Positions 54,991-64,000 of a stretch of 64,000 nucleotides of DNA are shown in pieces. Both the position numbers and the translations under genes were made by a program. Origin of the DNA: Arthrobacter sp. ISL-72. Its GTDB lineage: Bacteria > Actinomycetota > Actinomycetes > Actinomycetales > Micrococcaceae. Each line of letters opens with the position of its first letter. Position 1 is the first letter of the stretch. The notes beneath the pieces are model-generated. The model was given only the letters and a program-made list of their open reading frames with translations. It had not been told where the DNA came from and did no database searches. Where the stretch lies: assembly GCF_018613755.1 (NCBI RefSeq), contig NZ_JAGGPP010000014.1:1-64000 (forward strand), in the 5' to 3' direction.

Positions 54991-57417
54991 TCAGGACCGG
55001 GTTGCGTGCTCTTCCGTCCGCAACGGGTCGGTCAGGGGAGCTGCCGGCTTCTTAGCGATCCGCCCGGAGGTCTCCTCGGTGGCGTCCTTAAGCAGGACAT
55101 TGATCAGCGTGATCGCGGCGGCCTTGTCCAGGGGGTTGTTCTTGTTGCCGCACTTCGGCGACTGCACGCAGGAGGGACAGCCTGCATCGCATTCGCAGGC
55201 CGCGATGGCATCGCGGGTCGCGGAAAGCCACACTTGTGCCTTGTCGAAGCCGCGTTCGGCAAAGCCGGCGCCGCCGGGGTGCCCGTCGTACACAAAGATC
55301 GTGGGCACCCCGGTGTCGGCATGGATCGCAGTGGACACTCCGCCGATGTCCCAGCGGTCGCTCGACGCCACGAGCGGGAGCAGCCCGATGGCCGCGTGCT
55401 CGGCCGCGTGCAGTGCGCCGGGGAACTGGGCTTCGATCAGGCCGGCCCCGGTCAGCGAACGGTTGTCCACCACAAACCAGACAGCCTTCGTGAACAGGTC
55501 CCGGGCACCGAGCTCCAGCGGTTCCTCGCCCAGGATCTCATTCGAAATAAGCGCCTTGCGCTGAAAGGAGACCACCTGTGTTGTCACCTTTACGTCGCCG
55601 AAGTGCACGGCGACGTCGCCCCATTCCGCTGTCCGCTGCGTCTCCAGAACTTCGATCTGGGTCACGTCACGGGCTGTGGTGTAGTAGTCGGGGTTGGCGC
55701 GGCGCACCATCACGCAGTGGTCGGCCTCGTTCAGGTCTTCCACAACATAACTGTCGCCCTGGTGCACGTACACGGCTCCGGTGTGGGCCTGGTAATGCGT
55801 CTGAGGGGAGTCCATCGTGCCAAGGAGGGAACCCGTTTCGGCGTCGACGATGCTCACCGGACCGCCGCCGTCGGCCCGCAGGTTGACCATGGCCGCCGCG
55901 CTCTGCGGGTGCGTCCAGAACCAGCCGGCCGGACGCTTGCGCAGGTAGCCCTGGGACACGAGCTGGCCCAGCAGTTTCTCCGCGGTGGGCCCGAACAGCT
56001 CCAGCTCGGCGTACCCCAGCGGAAGTTCGGCGGCAGCCGCGCACAAATGCGGCCCCAACACATACGGATTGGAGGGATCGAAAACAGTCGCCTCGACGGA
56101 CACGTCAAAGATGGCTTCCGGATGGTTCACCAGGTAGGTGTCCAGCGGATCGTCGCTGGCCACAAAGGCGGCGATGGCGTCCTGCCCGGCGCGACCCGCC
56201 CGGCCGATCTGCTGGAAGAGGGACGCCCGCGTCCCGGGCCAGCCGGCCACCAGGACGGCGTCCAGCCCGGAGATGTCGATGCCGAGTTCGAGGGCCGACG
56301 TACTGGAGACACCCAGCAGTTCCCCTGACCGCAGCGCCCTCTCCAGCGCCCGCCGCTCCTCGGGCAGGTAACCGGAACGGTAGGCGGCCACCCGCTGGGG
56401 AAGGCTGGGATCCACCTCGTCCAGCAGCCGCTTGGTGATGGCGGAGATGGTCTCCGCGCCGCGACGGGACTTGATGAACGCAATGGTCCGGATACGGGAG
56501 GAAACCAGGTTCGCCAGCAGGTCGGCGGTTTCAGCGACGGCCGTCCGGCGTTCCTTGGCACCGTTCTCACCCCGCAGTTCCGTCAGGGCAGGCTCCCAGA
56601 AGGCCACTGTGGTGGAGCCGTGCGGCGAGGAATCCTCTGACACGGCCCGGACCGGCGCCCCGATGAGCCGGCCGAAGGACGTGCCCGGTTCGGAGGCCGT
56701 CGCCGAAGCCGCGATGAACACCGGGCCCGGCTGTGATGTGTCGGCGCTGTAATACGCGCAGATCCGCCGCAGCCGGCGCATCAGGTTGGCCACATGGGAG
56801 CCGAAGACGCCGCGGTAACTGTGGGCCTCGTCCACAATGACGTACTTGAGCCGGCGGAAGAAGCTGGCCCACCAGGCATGGTTGGGCAGGATGCCGAAGT
56901 GCAGCATGTCGGGGTTGGCCAGGATGACGTTGGCGTGGTCCCGGATCCAGCGCCGCGACGCGGGGTCCGTGTCGCCGTCGTACGTTTCAGCCCTGACGGT
57001 CGGCAGCCTGAGCGACCGGATGGCCGCGAGCTGATCGGCGGCCAGGGCCTTGGTGGGGGAAAGATACAGGGCCACGGCGCGGTCGTCGTGGATTTTGCCC
57101 GGCTCGGAGAGCACGCGCAACTCCGAACGGTGGATCGCATCCAGGGCAGGCAGCTGATAGGCCAGCGACTTACCGGAAGCGGTGCCGGTGGCGATCACCA
57201 CGTGCTCGCCACCGTGGGCAAGCTCCGCGGCCTGGACCTGGTGACGGTACGGCTCATGGATCCCCAAGGAACCGTAGGCGCTGATGAGGTCGGGGTGTGC
57301 CCAGTCCGGCCATGGCTCATTGACGGCCCGGCGGGCCGGAATGGTGCGGACATGACGCAGCTGTTCCGGTTCCGGGCCACGGCCCAGCAGCGGAATCAGG
57401 GAGTCATGGGGGTTCAC
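54991..57417 (-). CDS. DEAD/DEAH-box helicase with DUF1998 (MrfA/Hrq1-like)
   Basis: An 808-residue helicase. N-terminal motifs include the P-loop ATGTASGKSLAYQLP, DEAH (VIVDEAHSYRG) and SATASEPG; the second RecA domain has SALELGIDISGLDAVL and QQIGRAGRAGQ. The C-terminal DUF1998 carries the Cys cluster CECDAGCPSCVQSPKCG, which probably binds zinc. Relatives (MrfA in Bacillus, Hrq1 in yeast) act in crosslink and mitomycin-damage repair. It is the helicase that defines the actinobacterial Tad neighbourhood. GTG/ATG choice at 57417 is conventional. Confidence 0.9.
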   Translation of the reverse strand: MNPHDSLIPLLGRGPEPEQLRHVRTIPARRAVNEPWPDWAHPDLISAYGSLGIHEPYRHQVQAAELAHGGEHVVIATGTASGKSLAYQLPALDAIHRSELRVLSEPGKIHDDRAVALYLSPTKALAADQLAAIRSLRLPTVRAETYDGDTDPASRRWIRDHANVILANPDMLHFGILPNHAWWASFFRRLKYVIVDEAHSYRGVFGSHVANLMRRLRRICAYYSADTSQPGPVFIAASATASEPGTSFGRLIGAPVRAVSEDSSPHGSTTVAFWEPALTELRGENGAKERRTAVAETADLLANLVSSRIRTIAFIKSRRGAETISAITKRLLDEVDPSLPQRVAAYRSGYLPEERRALERALRSGELLGVSSTSALELGIDISGLDAVLVAGWPGTRASLFQQIGRAGRAGQDAIAAFVASDDPLDTYLVNHPEAIFDVSVEATVFDPSNPYVLGPHLCAAAAELPLGYAELELFGPTAEKLLGQLVSQGYLRKRPAGWFWTHPQSAAAMVNLRADGGGPVSIVDAETGSLLGTMDSPQTHYQAHTGAVYVHQGDSYVVEDLNEADHCVMVRRANPDYYTTARDVTQIEVLETQRTAEWGDVAVHFGDVKVTTQVVSFQRKALISNEILGEEPLELGARDLFTKAVWFVVDNRSLTGAGLIEAQFPGALHAAEHAAIGLLPLVASSDRWDIGGVSTAIHADTGVPTIFVYDGHPGGAGFAERGFDKAQVWLSATRDAIAACECDAGCPSCVQSPKCGNKNNPLDKAAAITLINVLLKDATEETSGRIAKKPAAPLTDPLRTEEHATRS

Positions 57418-57492
57418 TTCAACATTGTTTCATCCGGACTCAAATCGTCCGGCATTAACAACAACATAACAGCAGCCCAGCTTGACGCAGTG

Positions 57493-58185
57493 TCAGCCGA
57501 CGGAAAGATCCGCACCTTCGTCAGAGGAGGAAAGCATCAGCACGTGGCACAACGTCGTCCAACCCAGGTGCGAGTAGAGCTTCTGCCCGTCCAGGGAGGC
57601 CAGCAGCAGGCCGTTTTCAACATCGTGCTCGAAGGCCTGCGCCGCGAGCGCCCTCATGATGAAGCTCCCCAGTCCGCGCCGTTGAAAGGCGGGCTCGACG
57701 ATGATCTTGTCGAATACCGCGGTGTGTCCCACCACGAACACTCGACCGCTCGCAGCCAGGGTGTCACCGGAGCGCACCACGGCATGGTGGACTCCGTCCT
57801 CATTGGACGTGCTGATCTTCAGGTCATCATCGGCCAGCCAGGGGTCTTCGGAGTCCTGTGTTTCCATGTCCACGATCATCATCGTCTGGGACGCGGAGGT
57901 TACGTTCAGCCCCTGCTGCCCGGCAAGGTAGTGATACCGGGCGACGTCGTTGGTGAGGATCGTGAGGATCCGGGCCTCGGCCTCGGCCGTCTTTGCCGCA
58001 AGCTCCGAGAACTCCGTGTCCGAGGGATCATGGGCGAAGAATTCCCACTCCCTCGTGGTGTCCGCACGCAGGACGGCGGGGAAGCGGCCTTCCATTCGCG
58101 TCTCGTAACCCCGGCAACCGGCCCATCCGGTTACCCAGATTTCCACGAGGCGTGTGATGTCTTCAACCAAGGCGTCTGGGCTCAT
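57493..58185 (-). CDS. GNAT family N-acetyltransferase
   Basis: A 230-residue protein. The C-terminal part has FDKIIVEPAFQRRGLGSFIM, the acetyl-CoA-binding motif, then AFEHDVENGLLLAS and LYSHLGW. The N-terminal about 110 residues are less conserved and may set substrate choice, which is unknown. It is divergent from trhO and 75 bases upstream of the helicase start in the same direction. Confidence 0.82.
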   Translation of the reverse strand: MSPDALVEDITRLVEIWVTGWAGCRGYETRMEGRFPAVLRADTTREWEFFAHDPSDTEFSELAAKTAEAEARILTILTNDVARYHYLAGQQGLNVTSASQTMMIVDMETQDSEDPWLADDDLKISTSNEDGVHHAVVRSGDTLAASGRVFVVGHTAVFDKIIVEPAFQRRGLGSFIMRALAAQAFEHDVENGLLLASLDGQKLYSHLGWTTLCHVLMLSSSDEGADLSVG

Positions 58186-58333
58186 GTGATGAGAGTATTC
58201 CAGCCCTGCCGTAAGTAACAGGGGTATGCTCCGGTGAAGAGTCCTTGCTTATGGAATTGTGACCGGGCGAGCCTCTGCGGTTGCGGAATGGTCCCGGTTC
58301 CGGGGCCAATGGGCAGGAAGTACCCTTAAATAC

Positions 58334-59227
58334 GTGGCTTTGAACCGAATTGTGCTCTTTTACGGCTTTACTCCGATCGCCGACCCCGACGCCGTGCGCC
58401 TCTGGCAGCGCGCCCTGTGCGAGAAGCTGGGCCTGACCGGCCGCATCCTCATCTCCAAGGACGGCATCAACGCGACGGTCGGCGGCGAACTGAACGCCGT
58501 CAAGCAGTACGTGAAGACCACACGCGAATACAAGGGCTTCCACGGCATCGACGTCAAATGGTCCGAGGGCGGAGCAGCGGACTTCCCCCGCCTCAGTGTC
58601 AAGGTGCGGGACGAGATCGTTTCCTTCGGCGCACCGGGCGAGCTCAAGGTGGACAAGAACGGCGTGGTCGGCGGCGGCACCCACCTCAAGCCCGAAGAGC
58701 TTCACCAGCTGGTCGACGCCAAGAAGGAAAGCGGCGAGGACGTGGTGTTCTTCGACGGCCGCAACGCCTTCGAAGCGCAGATCGGCAAGTTCAAGGACGC
58801 CATTGTCCCGGACGTCGCCACCACCCACGACTTCATCAAGGAACTCGAGTCCGGCAAGTACGACTCCCTCAAGGACAAGCCCGTGGTCACCTACTGCACC
58901 GGGGGGATCCGCTGCGAGGTGCTCTCCAGCCTCATGGTGAACCGCGGCTTCAAGGAGGTCTACCAGCTCGACGGCGGGATTGTCCGCTATGGCGAAACGT
59001 TCAAGGACCAGGGCCTATGGGAAGGTTCGCTCTACGTTTTCGACAAGCGCATGCACCTCGAATTCAGCGAGGAGGCCAAGACCATCGGCGAGTGCGTCCG
59101 CTGCTCGGCACCCACGAGCAAGTTCGAGAACTGCTCCAATCCGAGCTGCCGCACGCTGACGCTCTACTGCCCGGATTGCGCGTCCAGCCCTGAAACCCTC
59201 CGCTGCCCCGAAGGCTGCGCGGCCTAG
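58334..59227 (+). CDS. trhO: tRNA uridine(34) hydroxylase (rhodanese TrhO)
   Basis: It makes 5-hydroxyuridine at tRNA position 34. The 297-residue protein has the N-terminal domain ([34 protein letters not shown]), a rhodanese domain with the active-site Cys in [10 protein letters not shown], and a C-terminal Cys-rich part ([19 protein letters not shown]). GTG at 58334 gives the family start ALNRIVLFY; a longer opening from 58259 is rejected. Confidence 0.9.
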   Translation: MALNRIVLFYGFTPIADPDAVRLWQRALCEKLGLTGRILISKDGINATVGGELNAVKQYVKTTREYKGFHGIDVKWSEGGAADFPRLSVKVRDEIVSFGAPGELKVDKNGVVGGGTHLKPEELHQLVDAKKESGEDVVFFDGRNAFEAQIGKFKDAIVPDVATTHDFIKELESGKYDSLKDKPVVTYCTGGIRCEVLSSLMVNRGFKEVYQLDGGIVRYGETFKDQGLWEGSLYVFDKRMHLEFSEEAKTIGECVRCSAPTSKFENCSNPSCRTLTLYCPDCASSPETLRCPEGCAA

Positions 59228-59254
59228 CTGGTACCGGTCGGAGAAGCCGCATGG

Positions 59255-59794
59255 TCAGAGCCGGCTGACCCGGAAGGCGAAGTTCGCACCGGACTGCGCG
59301 GCCACCTCCACGCTGAGCACCGCATCGTTGGACACGTGGATCACGTTCACGCGTGATGTTCCGCACCGCACGCTCAGGTCAACAAGCGCAAGCTCGCCGT
59401 CCCGCACGGTGAACGACACCCTGCGCGGGCTCTTGCAGGCGAGCGTCAGCGAGTACGTGCCGCTGGGCAGTTGCCCGGTGCTTTCCCTGCGAGTTGTGCC
59501 GGGCTCCAGCAGGCCGAACCCTGTGTGGAAAACCTGGCCCTCGGTTTCCGGGAGGACCTGCTCAACCCACCGGTCGAGTTCCGCCCCGGTGACCGGCAAA
59601 TTCCGGCGGGGGTCCTGCGGCAGCGCTGCATCGGTGAAGCGCGGCGCCGTCGCGCTGGGCAGCGGGCCGCGCCCGTCGTCGTATACGTACTCGCAACCGC
59701 TTAACGCTGCCCCGGCAGCCAGCGCACCGGAAAGCACGACGCCGGCCGCCGCGGCCGCCCGCCGTGGCACCCGGGGTGCCTGCACGGTGTGCAT
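59255..59794 (-). CDS. Small lipoprotein of a four-gene family (member 1)
   Basis: A 179-residue exported lipoprotein. The signal peptide ends in lipobox LSGC (Cys about 34), followed by EY. The mature part has a linker, then SGTYSLTLAC, and a second Cys in SVRCG about 27 residues later, probably forming a disulfide in a beta-rich domain. It is the last of four neighbouring minus-strand genes of the same plan. Function is unknown. Confidence 0.75.
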   Translation of the reverse strand: MHTVQAPRVPRRAAAAAGVVLSGALAAGAALSGCEYVYDDGRGPLPSATAPRFTDAALPQDPRRNLPVTGAELDRWVEQVLPETEGQVFHTGFGLLEPGTTRRESTGQLPSGTYSLTLACKSPRRVSFTVRDGELALVDLSVRCGTSRVNVIHVSNDAVLSVEVAAQSGANFAFRVSRL

Positions 59795-59889
59795 ACTCTG
59801 ACTTTAGGCCTGCTGCCACCCCCAAGCCATAGACGGCCGGACCCCCTGCTTATGCACGTCCAAGCGTCGTGCGGTATCTCCCCGGCCCC

Positions 59890-60447
59890 CTACGGCACGG
59901 GGTCCGAAATCCGCATGGCCCCCACCGCTGCCGGGTATTCACTGCTTTCGTCCCGACTCCCGAGATAGGCCGTAAAAGGACTGGTTCCCAGCTCAATCTG
60001 CTGGCTGATCCGTTCTCCGCAGGGCACGTCGATCTGCCGCGAGCCGCCGGCGGTTCCGCCCGATGTGATCACCAGCCGGGCCCCGGCCCCGCCCACACAA
60101 ACGGCGGTGACGGTATAGGCACCGGCCCGCGTGAGGACTCCGTCGTAGGCGAAACCGCCGCCTGCGCCGCCCTGACCGCTGATACCTCCCGCACCACCGG
60201 CCGAGCCCATCGGAACGTCCGCCAGCATCAGTTCGACGGCGGCCATGTTCCGTTCCAGCTCAGCCTCAAGCTTGGGATCCGGCGAAGCGAAGGGAACTGG
60301 GTTGGCGCCCAGGCTGCGTACCGGCCGGTCGGCGGGTCCGGACGGCTCCGCCCCGGTTTCGTCGGCATATTCGCAACCGGCCACGCCCGCCATCAGGGCG
60401 CCGGCCACCAGGAACACTGCGAGCTGTGGCCACCGGCCCGCCCTCAC
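59890..60447 (-). CDS. Small lipoprotein of a four-gene family (member 2)
   Basis: A 185-residue lipoprotein with lipobox VAGC then EY, a Gly-rich middle (GGAGGISGQGGAGGG), AGAYTVTAVC and second Cys in DVPCG. GTG at 60447 is chosen because AGGAG lies upstream and it overlaps the stop of member 3 by four bases (GTGA); a longer start at 60468 is possible. The overlap shows cotranscription with member 3. Confidence 0.72.
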   Translation of the reverse strand: MRAGRWPQLAVFLVAGALMAGVAGCEYADETGAEPSGPADRPVRSLGANPVPFASPDPKLEAELERNMAAVELMLADVPMGSAGGAGGISGQGGAGGGFAYDGVLTRAGAYTVTAVCVGGAGARLVITSGGTAGGSRQIDVPCGERISQQIELGTSPFTAYLGSRDESSEYPAAVGAMRISDPVP

Positions 60448-60965
60448 CGTGATGTCTCCTGGTCCCACGCGGCCGGACCGGGATCCAGCCTAACGCCGGT
60501 GAATACGTGCGGCGCGTCCGTGAGCGGCACGATTTCCGCGCTAATCCTGCCGCCCTGATGGTCCAGGTACACCACCTTGCCCGTGCCGCACCCGAATGTC
60601 GTCCGCTCCGGTTCGGCATTCCCCAGGCGCACCACCAGGTCAGCGGCGGGCGCCGCGACGCACGCGGCCGTCAGGATGTATGTTCCGGCCGGAATTTCCG
60701 CGCTCCACGATGCCGCACTCGCTGACGCGTAGGGCAGTCCGCTCCCGTCCGGAAAGCCAAGAATTTCCGTCAGCGCGTCAATGGAGCCCTGCTGGCTTTC
60801 CTGGGCACTTTGGCCGCCGGAACTGGAGCTCGACGGCGGGGAATCAGCAACCCTGGGCTCATCGCTGTCGCTGCTGTACTCGCAGCCGTTCAGGCCCGCG
60901 GCGAGCAGGCACAGAACCGGCACCAGTGCGAGGCCTATCATCCGCTTCCCCCAGAGAGCTGGCAT
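60444..60965 (-). CDS. Small lipoprotein of a four-gene family (member 3)
   Basis: A 173-residue lipoprotein: lipobox LNGC then EY, a Ser-rich linker, AGTYILTAAC and a second Cys in TFGCG. ATG at 60941 (MIGLAL), with GGGGGAAG upstream, is an alternative and perhaps better start. It is translationally coupled to member 2. Confidence 0.72.
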   Translation of the reverse strand: MPALWGKRMIGLALVPVLCLLAAGLNGCEYSSDSDEPRVADSPPSSSSSGGQSAQESQQGSIDALTEILGFPDGSGLPYASASAASWSAEIPAGTYILTAACVAAPAADLVVRLGNAEPERTTFGCGTGKVVYLDHQGGRISAEIVPLTDAPHVFTGVRLDPGPAAWDQETSR

Positions 60966-61007
60966 ATCCCTGAGCTTACGCGCCTTGGCTGCCGGTGCTG
61001 TTGACCC

Positions 61008-61469
61008 CTAGCTTGCTGCAGCCAGATGGTAGGCGTAGATGAGCGGAGCGTCCACGCTGGAGGTGCTGATCTGCACGGGGCCCGTTGCGGGAATCGTGAT
61101 TTTGGCGCGCTCCCGGCTGCCGTTGCAGGCGGCCCCTGCTTCCGCAATGGGGGTACCGCCCGCAGAGACCGAGAAGAAGGCCTTGCCGCCGCCGTCGCAC
61201 GTCATGGTCAGCGAGTACACACCTGCCGGAACATCGGCTGCGTCCTTCACCAGCGGCTCGCGGTTGAGGATCTTGCCGGCGTCCTCAAGCACGATCCCGC
61301 TGGCCGTCGGCAGGGCCGTGGCTTTCCAGGCGGGGACGTCCGCGTTCTCTACGGAGACCGCCGAGGAGCAGCCCGAGGCAGCCAGCATTAGGCAGGCGCC
61401 GGCAGCCGCCGCACCGACGAAGCGCACGGGTGCTGTCGGCCGGAAAGGCCCGGATGAACGTGAAAGCAT
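61008..61469 (-). CDS. Small lipoprotein of a four-gene family (member 4)
   Basis: A 153-residue lipoprotein with lipobox ASGC, then SS instead of EY. It has AGVYSLTMTC and a second Cys in GAACNG, spaced as in the other members. It is the first gene of the four and the most divergent. GGAGG lies directly before the ATG, which is unusually close. Confidence 0.72.
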   Translation of the reverse strand: MLSRSSGPFRPTAPVRFVGAAAAGACLMLAASGCSSAVSVENADVPAWKATALPTASGIVLEDAGKILNREPLVKDAADVPAGVYSLTMTCDGGGKAFFSVSAGGTPIAEAGAACNGSRERAKITIPATGPVQISTSSVDAPLIYAYHLAAAS

Positions 61470-61527
61470 TCCTCCAACTTACCTGCTGGTCCGCGCCCGG
61501 AATCACCGCTGCATGGCGCGGGCGCTG

Positions 61528-62928
61528 CTACACGAGCTCATCGAGACGGCGCCAGAACGCTGCCCGGATGGCCTTGCGGATGTCCTGCAGGTCCGTCTTG
61601 GCTTCACCGATCTTCGCGGCACAGTCCTTGATCAGGACCCGGTCAATGGTCGGCGGGAGCAGCGGACGCTCGGCAAGGAGTTCGTTGAGTTCGCGCTGGG
61701 TGACGCTGCCGTGCCAGTTGTCCGCCAGGCTGACAGCCACCGCTTCGGCACTTTCCACCAGGTCGAACCACGGGCTCTGGGCTGAGGGGCCGCCTGTTTC
61801 GGTCGAATACACGGGCTCACGGCGAACGACGCCGGCAGCCGGCACCGGCCGCCCGTCCTGCTGGACGCGCCTGGGGCCAGGCGTCGGAATCGGCCTGCCG
61901 GACGTACCCGGGCGGGGTGCGAAGGGAGGAGAGGCGGGAGGTACGGCGGGCCCTGCGGCACGCTGGAGATTGGAATCCTGGGACGAACCGGACCCTTCCA
62001 CCGACGCTGCCGCACCGGCGCCCGACCCGCCGCGCGCGGTGCCACCAGCAGCCTCCGCCGTCGTGCCCGCAGCAGCGGCCGCGGCACCCGCACCAAGTGC
62101 CGGCGCCAGGCTGGGAAACACGCCCGGCCCGGGTACCGGGCGGTGGCCGCTCGCGGAAACACGGCCAGGATCCGGCGCGGCAGCAAAAGTCGGCTCCGTC
62201 TTCGCAGCTGCCGCGCCGTCAGCAGAGGCACCGACAGCAGAGGCGCCGACAGCGGCACTGTCAGCAGCAGATGCCGCGATGGCGCCCGCGTCCGCATCGG
62301 ATCTCGCCGCAGCGGCGTGGGCAACCGCCTCGCCCGGTTCCATGGTTGCCCACGCCGTCAAGGGCGCCGTCTTGGCAAAGCATCCGTCCAGCAGCGACTG
62401 CGGCAGAGTGGCGATATCGTCAACCTGCAGCGCCAGATGCTCCGCCACCGCGGTGACCCCCAGCCGGTGCCCCTGGTTCTCGATTCCCAGCAGCACCACC
62501 TTCATGCCCAGGTCCTGGGCTGCCTCCACGGCTTCGGCCAGATCGTCGTCGCCGGACAGCAGGTAGGCCACGTCGGCCGAACGGTTCCGCGCAACGCCCA
62601 CAAGGTCCAGGCCCAGCTTGAGGTCCACGCCCTTCTGCTCGCCGTTGTATGACATGCGCCCCAGCCGGACCTTAACGCCCGGCAACAGGCCGATCCGTTT
62701 GTGTTCGTCGCTGAACAAACCGTCCTTGGCAGCGTCATACCAATACATGCGCAGCAGGTCACGGCTGTCGCGTTCGCTCACGAAACCCTGGATGCCATCC
62801 ACCAGGCTCTTGTACTGGACGGAAAAGGCAGAGCGCAGCGAGTTCCCGGTGACCCGCAGCCCGCCCGTGGCCAGGAGGAAACCTGCGTCAACGAAGATCA
62901 CACTTTTGCGGCTCATGCTCAGAAGCAT
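61528..62928 (-). CDS. NYN (PIN-like) domain protein with long low-complexity linker
   Basis: A 466-residue protein. The NYN/LabA-like domain (about 5-185) has acidic motifs SVIFVDAGFLL, KGVDLKLGLDLV and YLLSGDDDLAEAV, which suit a metal-dependent RNase. About 165 residues of Ala/Gly/Pro-rich linker follow, then a C-terminal helical domain of about 90 residues (WFDLVESAEAVAVSLADNW, VTQRELNELLAERPLLPP). ATG at 62928 has AGGA upstream; ATG at 62916 is the alternative. Targets are unknown. Confidence 0.78.
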   Translation of the reverse strand: MLLSMSRKSVIFVDAGFLLATGGLRVTGNSLRSAFSVQYKSLVDGIQGFVSERDSRDLLRMYWYDAAKDGLFSDEHKRIGLLPGVKVRLGRMSYNGEQKGVDLKLGLDLVGVARNRSADVAYLLSGDDDLAEAVEAAQDLGMKVVLLGIENQGHRLGVTAVAEHLALQVDDIATLPQSLLDGCFAKTAPLTAWATMEPGEAVAHAAAARSDADAGAIAASAADSAAVGASAVGASADGAAAAKTEPTFAAAPDPGRVSASGHRPVPGPGVFPSLAPALGAGAAAAAAGTTAEAAGGTARGGSGAGAAASVEGSGSSQDSNLQRAAGPAVPPASPPFAPRPGTSGRPIPTPGPRRVQQDGRPVPAAGVVRREPVYSTETGGPSAQSPWFDLVESAEAVAVSLADNWHGSVTQRELNELLAERPLLPPTIDRVLIKDCAAKIGEAKTDLQDIRKAIRAAFWRRLDELV

Positions 62929-63018
62929 AGGTGGTCCTGCCGGCAATCCCGTCGTAGGCATGGCGGAGCCAGGACGATCCCAAGGGAACGGAGGCGGCCC
63001 GGAACATAGACTTGCACG

Positions 63019-64000
63019 GTGACTGAAACAGCTATGCACTTCACGGCCGGCAACACTTCCGACGCCCCGCGCAGCGACCTCCCGGAGCTGCTGTCCGTCC
63101 TCGCCAAAGACCTGCGCGGCGTTGGCTACACCGTGGATGGAGTGGCCGGATTGCTTGGCGACTCCGCCAATTCCGCCCTCAGCCGGGACCAGCTCATCCC
63201 GGCGCTGATCGTCACCGAAGCCGCCGCAAAAGGTGACCCGGCCGCGGCGGCGCTTGCCGCCGTCGTGCGCCTCTGGCTGCTGGCGGTGCCCCAGCAAACT
63301 GAACTTCTCGACGCCGCCCTCCCGGGGATTCGCACCGAAGGCCTCCTCACGCTGGGGCTCGTTGAACCGGCCGCATCCACGGGCCCCGGCAGCGGGACCG
63401 TCAGGGCGAAGGCCGATCTGCGCCCGTATGGCTGGAACGGCGATGCCGCAACCGACGCTGACGGCAGTGGCGGCGTCGAACTCTGGGTGGCCAGCGACCT
63501 TGCCGCGCACCAGCAGCCCGGTGTCCTCCGGCACGATCATGTGCTGGGAATCGGGCAGGCTTCCACCACCCTGGTGCGGACCACCATCCGCCGGCACGTG
63601 GGGAAGGCCCTCGACCTGGGCACCGGCTGCGGGATCCAGTCCTTTCACCTTCTGCATCACGCGGAACACGTGACAGCCACGGACATCTCCTCCCGGGCGC
63701 TTGCCTTTACCCGCTTCAACCTGCTCCTGAACGCCGACGCGCTGGACCTCGACCCGGCCAGGCTCGAAAACCGGGTCAGCCTGCGCCTTGGTTCGCTGCT
63801 GGAGCCCGTGGCCGGAGAGACCTTCGACCTGGTGGTGTCCAATCCGCCGTTCGTCATCACGCCGCGGAGCGTGGGGGAGTGCGCCGCGGACCAGTTCACC
63901 TACCGCGACGGCGGCCTGCCCGGGGACGACATCGTGGCGTCGCTGGTCCGGGATCTGCCATCGGTCCTCGCACCGGCCGGCACAGCCCAGCTTCTGGGCA
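63019..64000 (+). CDS. Class I SAM-dependent methyltransferase (3' end outside window)
   Basis: An open frame of at least 327 residues that is still open at the window end. An N-terminal domain of about 150 residues (VLAKDLRGVGYTVDGVAGLL, PALIVTEAA, RLWLLAVP) is followed by a methyltransferase core: motif I ALDLGTGCGIQSFHL, acidic TATDIS, and VVSNPPFVI. The NPPF motif marks N-methyltransferases such as PrmC/HemK and RsmC-like enzymes. GTG at 63019 is chosen; ATG at 63034 is possible. Confidence 0.8.
   Translation, partial: MTETAMHFTAGNTSDAPRSDLPELLSVLAKDLRGVGYTVDGVAGLLGDSANSALSRDQLIPALIVTEAAAKGDPAAAALAAVVRLWLLAVPQQTELLDAALPGIRTEGLLTLGLVEPAASTGPGSGTVRAKADLRPYGWNGDAATDADGSGGVELWVASDLAAHQQPGVLRHDHVLGIGQASTTLVRTTIRRHVGKALDLGTGCGIQSFHLLHHAEHVTATDISSRALAFTRFNLLLNADALDLDPARLENRVSLRLGSLLEPVAGETFDLVVSNPPFVITPRSVGECAADQFTYRDGGLPGDDIVASLVRDLPSVLAPAGTAQLLG

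Noticed and set aside
62917-63669. Extension of the NYN protein frame to 63669
   Set aside because: The added residues are the antisense of the methyltransferase gene; the family start is near 62928 or 62916.

Overview
The window is high-GC chromosomal DNA with the gene content of a Gram-positive actinomycete of the Micrococcaceae, most like Arthrobacter or Pseudarthrobacter. Supporting genes are a GlxR-type Crp regulator, a MarP-type membrane protease, the 'helicase/secretion neighbourhood' Tad pilus locus with a DUF4244 pilin, ABC sugar importers without their own ATPase, and Actinobacteria-type families (DUF2332, sterol-carrier family). This assignment is inferred from families, not from a database search. 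I see no prophage, insertion sequence or CRISPR array.

Left part (1-7200): an NCS1 permease, a hydantoin-racemase-like protein lacking one catalytic Cys, and an SDR dehydrogenase follow a promoter region. That region carries a bipartite operator which recurs upstream of a DctA-type transporter at 4961. Between them lies a DUF559-type nuclease-like gene flanked by 63-bp palindromes. A third copy of the palindrome sits beside a G-quadruplex-forming tract at 6.7 kb.

Housekeeping part (7-27 kb): asparaginase, a membrane molybdoenzyme, purD-purC, a heterodimeric ABC exporter, a metallophosphoesterase, a class A PBP, DUF4177-RidA-Nudix, glxR, marP, and aroQ-DUF2332. Inside it, at 12.2-13.9 kb, is the most interesting locus. 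An XRE-TPR regulator is divergent from a 73-residue secreted peptide precursor that contains three exact IGNWPDPM repeats and is followed by a strong terminator. It is built like a Firmicutes RRNPP peptide-signalling pair.

Sugar part (27-41.5 kb): a methionine aminopeptidase with a divergent XRE regulator, a secreted beta-propeller protein, an alpha-galactosidase/ABC importer operon with LacI-type operators and a divergent oxidoreductase-lacI unit, and a second ABC importer operon ending in a DeoR regulator.

Right part (41.6-64 kb): acetyl-CoA synthetase, an Ala-rich repeat membrane protein, nth-Nudix, a YegP-like protein, a family A polymerase-like protein, the Tad operon with its convergent DEAD-box helicase, a GNAT enzyme, the tRNA-modifying rhodanese TrhO, four related small lipoproteins, a NYN-domain protein and a methyltransferase that runs off the end.
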